Positions 5,925-7,944 of a DNA stretch of 7,944 nt are shown here, in pieces. Made by a program: the position numbers and the translations under genes. This DNA is from an uncultured Alphaproteobacteria bacterium (GTDB lineage Bacteria > Pseudomonadota > Alphaproteobacteria > GCA-2731375), in assembly GCA_913049615.1 (NCBI GenBank), contig CAJWZI010000052.1, positions 1-7,944 of the forward strand, written 5' to 3'. Below the pieces are notes generated by a model. It worked only from the letters and a program-made list of their open reading frames with translations, was not told the DNA's origin and did no database searches. Position 1 is the first letter of the stretch; every line of letters begins with the position of its first letter.

Positions 5925-7169
5925 TCAATCCCTTTTTTTCGTCGGAACCGGCAACGCCATAGCGAGCATAATGCCACCTATAGCCACGGCAAGATAAACC
6001 AGGAACCCGACAGCAATGCCCTCTATGGTCGCCCCTCGGTCGATCAGCCACCCCAGTATAAAAGGGGATAGGGCCGACGCGCCCACGCTCGTAGAAATCA
6101 CCATGGCGCGGATCGCGCCCAAGTGGAGGACCCCATAAAATTCTGGCCAGGCAGCGCCCACCAGGGTCTGACCGCTGCCACTGGTCAGACCCATGAACAG
6201 GGTCAGTGCAATCGCGGAGAGCGGATGGTCAAAACACACAATAGTTAGACAAGTCAGGACCAGAGGGTAGAGGTAGTAAGGCAGCAAATGCCGCGCCCCG
6301 AACCGGTCGATTAGCGGGCCAAATGCGAGGTTCGATCCGATGGCCCCCACCGTGTAGGCAACGAAGGCCGAAGCCATCCAGGCCATGGTCCATCCCTTGG
6401 CTGCAGCCAAATGAGCCTGGTGAAAAAACAACCCGGTAGTTATGAAAGACGGCGCGGTGATTGCGATACAAATCAAATAAAACCTCGGGTCCCGCAATAC
6501 CTCGGCCCGACTCCATTGCCTCCTGCGATGCTGCGAGACCGTGGCGCCCGCCTCGCCCTCTGTCTGGGCCACAAATGTTTTGTGCCGGACGCTATGGCCC
6601 TTTAGCAACCAAAGCAAAAGCGGTATTAAAAATACTCCTAGAGCTAAAGCAATAACTCCCCAGGCCATGCGCCAGCCTAACTCCCCCGTCAACCAAACTG
6701 CCAACCCGGGAAACACCGCTACTCCTAGAGGAAATCCTAGAATTGAGACGGAAACAGCACGGCCCCGCTCGGTCTCAAAATATCGACCCATGGCGGTTAT
6801 GGCCGTATGGCTCATCAATCCCTGTCCGCTCAACCGCAGCGCAAAGATTGCGAGTGCCAGGGCCCAAGCGGCCGGCACTGCGGCCATGAAAGCGCAGGCC
6901 AGGATAAGGGCCATGGACACGCCCACGGTGACCCAGCGCAGATCAAATCGGTCGATCAGTTTGCCGGCCCAGATCAGGATGAACCCACTGGCGGCAGTAC
7001 CGATCATGTAATAACCACCAAACCCGCCGTGACTGAGATCAAATTCAGCCCGAATATCCGGACCGAATACGGCGATGAAAAACGTCTGGCCGAAGGCTGA
7101 AAAGAAAGCTACGAGAATGCCGAAACTTAAGAAACGGCAATTTTTGAGCAGAAACCGTAAATAGTTCAT
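5925..7169 (-). CDS. MFS transporter, 12 transmembrane segments
   Basis: Inner-membrane secondary transporter of the major facilitator superfamily, 414 residues, a typical length. Hydrophobic segments fit 12 helices in two halves, roughly 14-190 and 228-407, joined by a basic cytoplasmic loop (about 190-227, QHRRRQWSRAEV). The MFS loop-2/3 signature appears as GKLIDRFDLRWV (69-80) and is repeated in the second half as GPLIDRFGARHL (284-295). The YGVLHLGAIRAM stretch (345-356) and ALSPFILGWLID resemble transporters of the oxalate/monocarboxylate-like branch, so an organic acid is a reasonable guess. That fits the crotonase encoded 4 bases downstream, but it remains inference. The ATG lies 6 bases after the stop of the DksA-like gene; the nearest purine-rich site, GGAGG, is 16 bases upstream, which is long, so translation may depend on coupling. 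Confidence 0.93.
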   Translation of the reverse strand: MNYLRFLLKNCRFLSFGILVAFFSAFGQTFFIAVFGPDIRAEFDLSHGGFGGYYMIGTAASGFILIWAGKLIDRFDLRWVTVGVSMALILACAFMAAVPAAWALALAIFALRLSGQGLMSHTAITAMGRYFETERGRAVSVSILGFPLGVAVFPGLAVWLTGELGWRMAWGVIALALGVFLIPLLLWLLKGHSVRHKTFVAQTEGEAGATVSQHRRRQWSRAEVLRDPRFYLICIAITAPSFITTGLFFHQAHLAAAKGWTMAWMASAFVAYTVGAIGSNLAFGPLIDRFGARHLLPYYLYPLVLTCLTIVCFDHPLSAIALTLFMGLTSGSGQTLVGAAWPEFYGVLHLGAIRAMVISTSVGASALSPFILGWLIDRGATIEGIAVGFLVYLAVAIGGIMLAMALPVPTKKRD

Positions 7170-7175
7170 GGATAC

Positions 7176-7535
7176 TTAGAACTGTCCTCCGCCGGCGCAT
7201 CTGATACAAGTTGCCACCGCCGGATCAAGCTCCAGACGAGCCGGCGCTATCTCTTCGTCACACTTGATGCAATAGCCATAGTCGCCGCCATCCAGGCGTT
7301 TCAGGGCCGCCTCAATTCGTTGCAGCTCCGCAGTCCGGCGGCGTTCGGATTCCAATGCCATGGCCTGACCCTGAAGGGCATCCATACGCGAAAGACGTCC
7401 CACCTTGCTTTGATCCAGTTCTACAGGTTCACGACTATCCTGTGTGCTGTCTGACAACGTCCGCAGTTCAGCGCGCCGGTCCGTAAGCCGAGCCGAAATT
7501 GCCGCAAAATCGATGTTCTGGTCCCTTTCATTCAT
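7176..7535 (-). CDS. TraR/DksA family C4 zinc-finger protein
   Basis: 119-residue relative of the transcription factor DksA. Members bind RNA polymerase through its secondary channel and alter promoter response, often with ppGpp, and some only resemble it. The zinc finger is complete: Cys89, Cys92, Cys110 and Cys113 (C-x2-C-x17-C-x2-C, the same spacing as E. coli DksA), preceded by GGDYGY. Residues about 10-85 are rich in Glu, Arg, Leu and Ala with heptad-like spacing and fit a coiled-coil hairpin. The turn would lie near VGRLSRMDALQ (45-55), which includes an Asp-Ala pair as at the DksA tip. The protein is shorter than DksA (151) and longer than TraR (73). I chose the ATG at 7533-7535 (MNERDQ) over an in-frame TTG at 7661, because the upstream stretch (MLPQNHERQM...) is not family-like. 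It is the first gene of an operon with the MFS transporter and crotonase. Confidence 0.9.
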   Translation of the reverse strand: MNERDQNIDFAAISARLTDRRAELRTLSDSTQDSREPVELDQSKVGRLSRMDALQGQAMALESERRRTAELQRIEAALKRLDGGDYGYCIKCDEEIAPARLELDPAVATCIRCAGGGQF

Positions 7536-7641
7536 AGTCGCTTCATAGCAGTCTGATGTAATTCTGCCCAGCGGCAGAACCGCTTTGCAAACCCGCAGCA
7601 AAGAGCCATCGATCCCATCGGTATAACAGAACATTTGCCGC
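7536..7641. other. Leader of the DksA-like operon
   Basis: No gene is supported between the DksA-like start and the uncertain open frame to its right. The frame of the DksA-like protein stays open leftward from 7661, but without family similarity. The stretch contains the candidate promoter and hairpin listed separately. No strong ribosome binding site precedes the ATG; GAAGCG is the closest purine-rich run. Confidence 0.5.
7561..7590 (-). promoter_or_regulatory. Candidate promoter/hairpin upstream of the DksA-like gene
   Basis: Reading leftward, TTGCAA (7590-7585) and CAGAAT (7566-7561), 18 bases apart, each match sigma70 boxes at 4 of 6 positions and would give a short leader. A perfect inverted repeat, TTCTGCC-CAGC-GGCAGAA (7562-7579), covers the spacer and -10 box. 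On the minus strand an alternative 5-bp stem, AGCGG-TTCTG-CCGCT, overlaps it and would exclude it. Either a DNA operator or an RNA hairpin is possible; evidence is sequence symmetry only. Confidence 0.28.
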
Positions 7642-7944
7642 TCATGATTTTGCGGTAACAAAATGCGATCGGGGACGAACGTTATCGCCTGCTAGGAATA
7701 GAGCTGCAGAGTACTCTGGGTCATCATCCAACGGGCAATCGTTAATCACTGGCGGAGTAGGTCCCGCGACGGAACCTGCTAAGGCGTCCTCGCATATTGT
7801 GGTGGACCAACCTGGCATTTTCAAACGGTCGCTTCCTATATGGATTGGGCCGACCACACGGCCCCGTTGGAATAAGTCTCGTCCCCGTCGCAGGATCCGT
7901 ACCAGCGCAGCAGATCTGTCATGGTAACATTCTGGAGAAAGAAC
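7642..7944 (-). CDS. Uncertain partial open frame running in from the right edge
   Basis: This minus frame is open for 100 codons from the window edge to a TGA at 7642-7644, so it may be the C-terminal part of a gene beginning outside the window. I recognise no family. The edge-proximal third is arginine-rich (RILRRGRDLFQRGR), the usual look of a shadow frame, while the rest (TTICEDALAGSVAG, NDCPLDDDPEYSAALF) is more protein-like. A competing minus frame also enters from the edge and ends with TAG at 7836-7838; it has stronger G/C bias at third positions and could be the true tail, leaving 7642-7835 non-coding. No membrane segment or known motif is visible. Low confidence that either is real. 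Confidence 0.2.
   Translation of the reverse strand, partial: VLSPECYHDRSAALVRILRRGRDLFQRGRVVGPIHIGSDRLKMPGWSTTICEDALAGSVAGPTPPVINDCPLDDDPEYSAALFLAGDNVRPRSHFVTAKS

Noticed and set aside
6541..7011. Plus-strand open frame of 156 codons opposite the MFS gene
   Set aside because: Pro/Arg/Ala-rich low-complexity product typical of the antisense of a hydrophobic membrane protein; the MFS frame is fully supported.
1..7944. Search for CRISPR repeats, tRNA/rRNA genes, insertion sequences, toxin-antitoxin or defence genes
   Set aside because: No regularly spaced repeats, no tRNA-like cloverleaf, no transposase motifs and no recognisable defence or toxin domains in any credible frame.

Overview
The window reads as ordinary chromosomal DNA of a free-living pseudomonadotan (proteobacterium), probably gamma- or alphaproteobacterial. 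It has medium G+C, tightly packed genes with AGGA/GGGAGG-type ribosome binding sites, a Nu-class glutathione transferase, a TraR/DksA zinc-finger protein, a DUF2062 membrane protein and several acyl-CoA enzymes. The phylum call rests on family composition and is an inference. I see no insertion sequence, integrase, phage gene, CRISPR array, tRNA or rRNA.

Left block (213-1912, minus strand): a three-gene run, transcribed leftward, of Nu-class glutathione transferase, PaaI-like hotdog thioesterase and DUF2062 membrane protein. The first gap is 25 bases. The DUF2062 gene has no normal start codon in frame, which suggests either a TTG/CTG start or a one-base frameshift. Transcribed away from this run, across about 240 bases of regulatory DNA, is an AMP-forming acyl-CoA ligase of the FadK / cyclohexanecarboxylate-CoA ligase type (2156-3808, plus strand). 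The ligase makes CoA thioesters and the thioesterase can break them, so the divergent pair may be two sides of one small acid-activation function.

Middle (3809-5140): a 317-base gap with a plausible sigma70-type promoter leads to a 2-oxoglutarate/Fe(II) oxygenase (4126-4731, plus strand). It is followed by a 53-residue predicted lipoprotein (4800-4961, plus strand). A perfect TATAAT sits just five bases before its first ATG, so its message may be leaderless. The gap to the next, convergent block holds no clear terminator.

Right block (5141-7535, minus strand): a TraR/DksA-like C4 zinc-finger protein, a 12-helix MFS transporter and a crotonase-fold protein, with gaps of 6 and 4 bases, so almost certainly one operon. 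The crotonase belongs to the enoyl-CoA hydratase superfamily but lacks both usual catalytic glutamates. The last ~400 bases hold the probable operon leader and an uncertain open frame running off the right edge.

Taken together the window looks like CoA-thioester and carboxylic-acid metabolism (ligase, thioesterase, crotonase, transporter) with redox and regulatory companions. I found no clearly new multi-gene system. The best leads are the double-substituted crotonase in an operon led by a DksA-like protein, the tiny possibly leaderless lipoprotein, and the DUF2062 start-codon problem.
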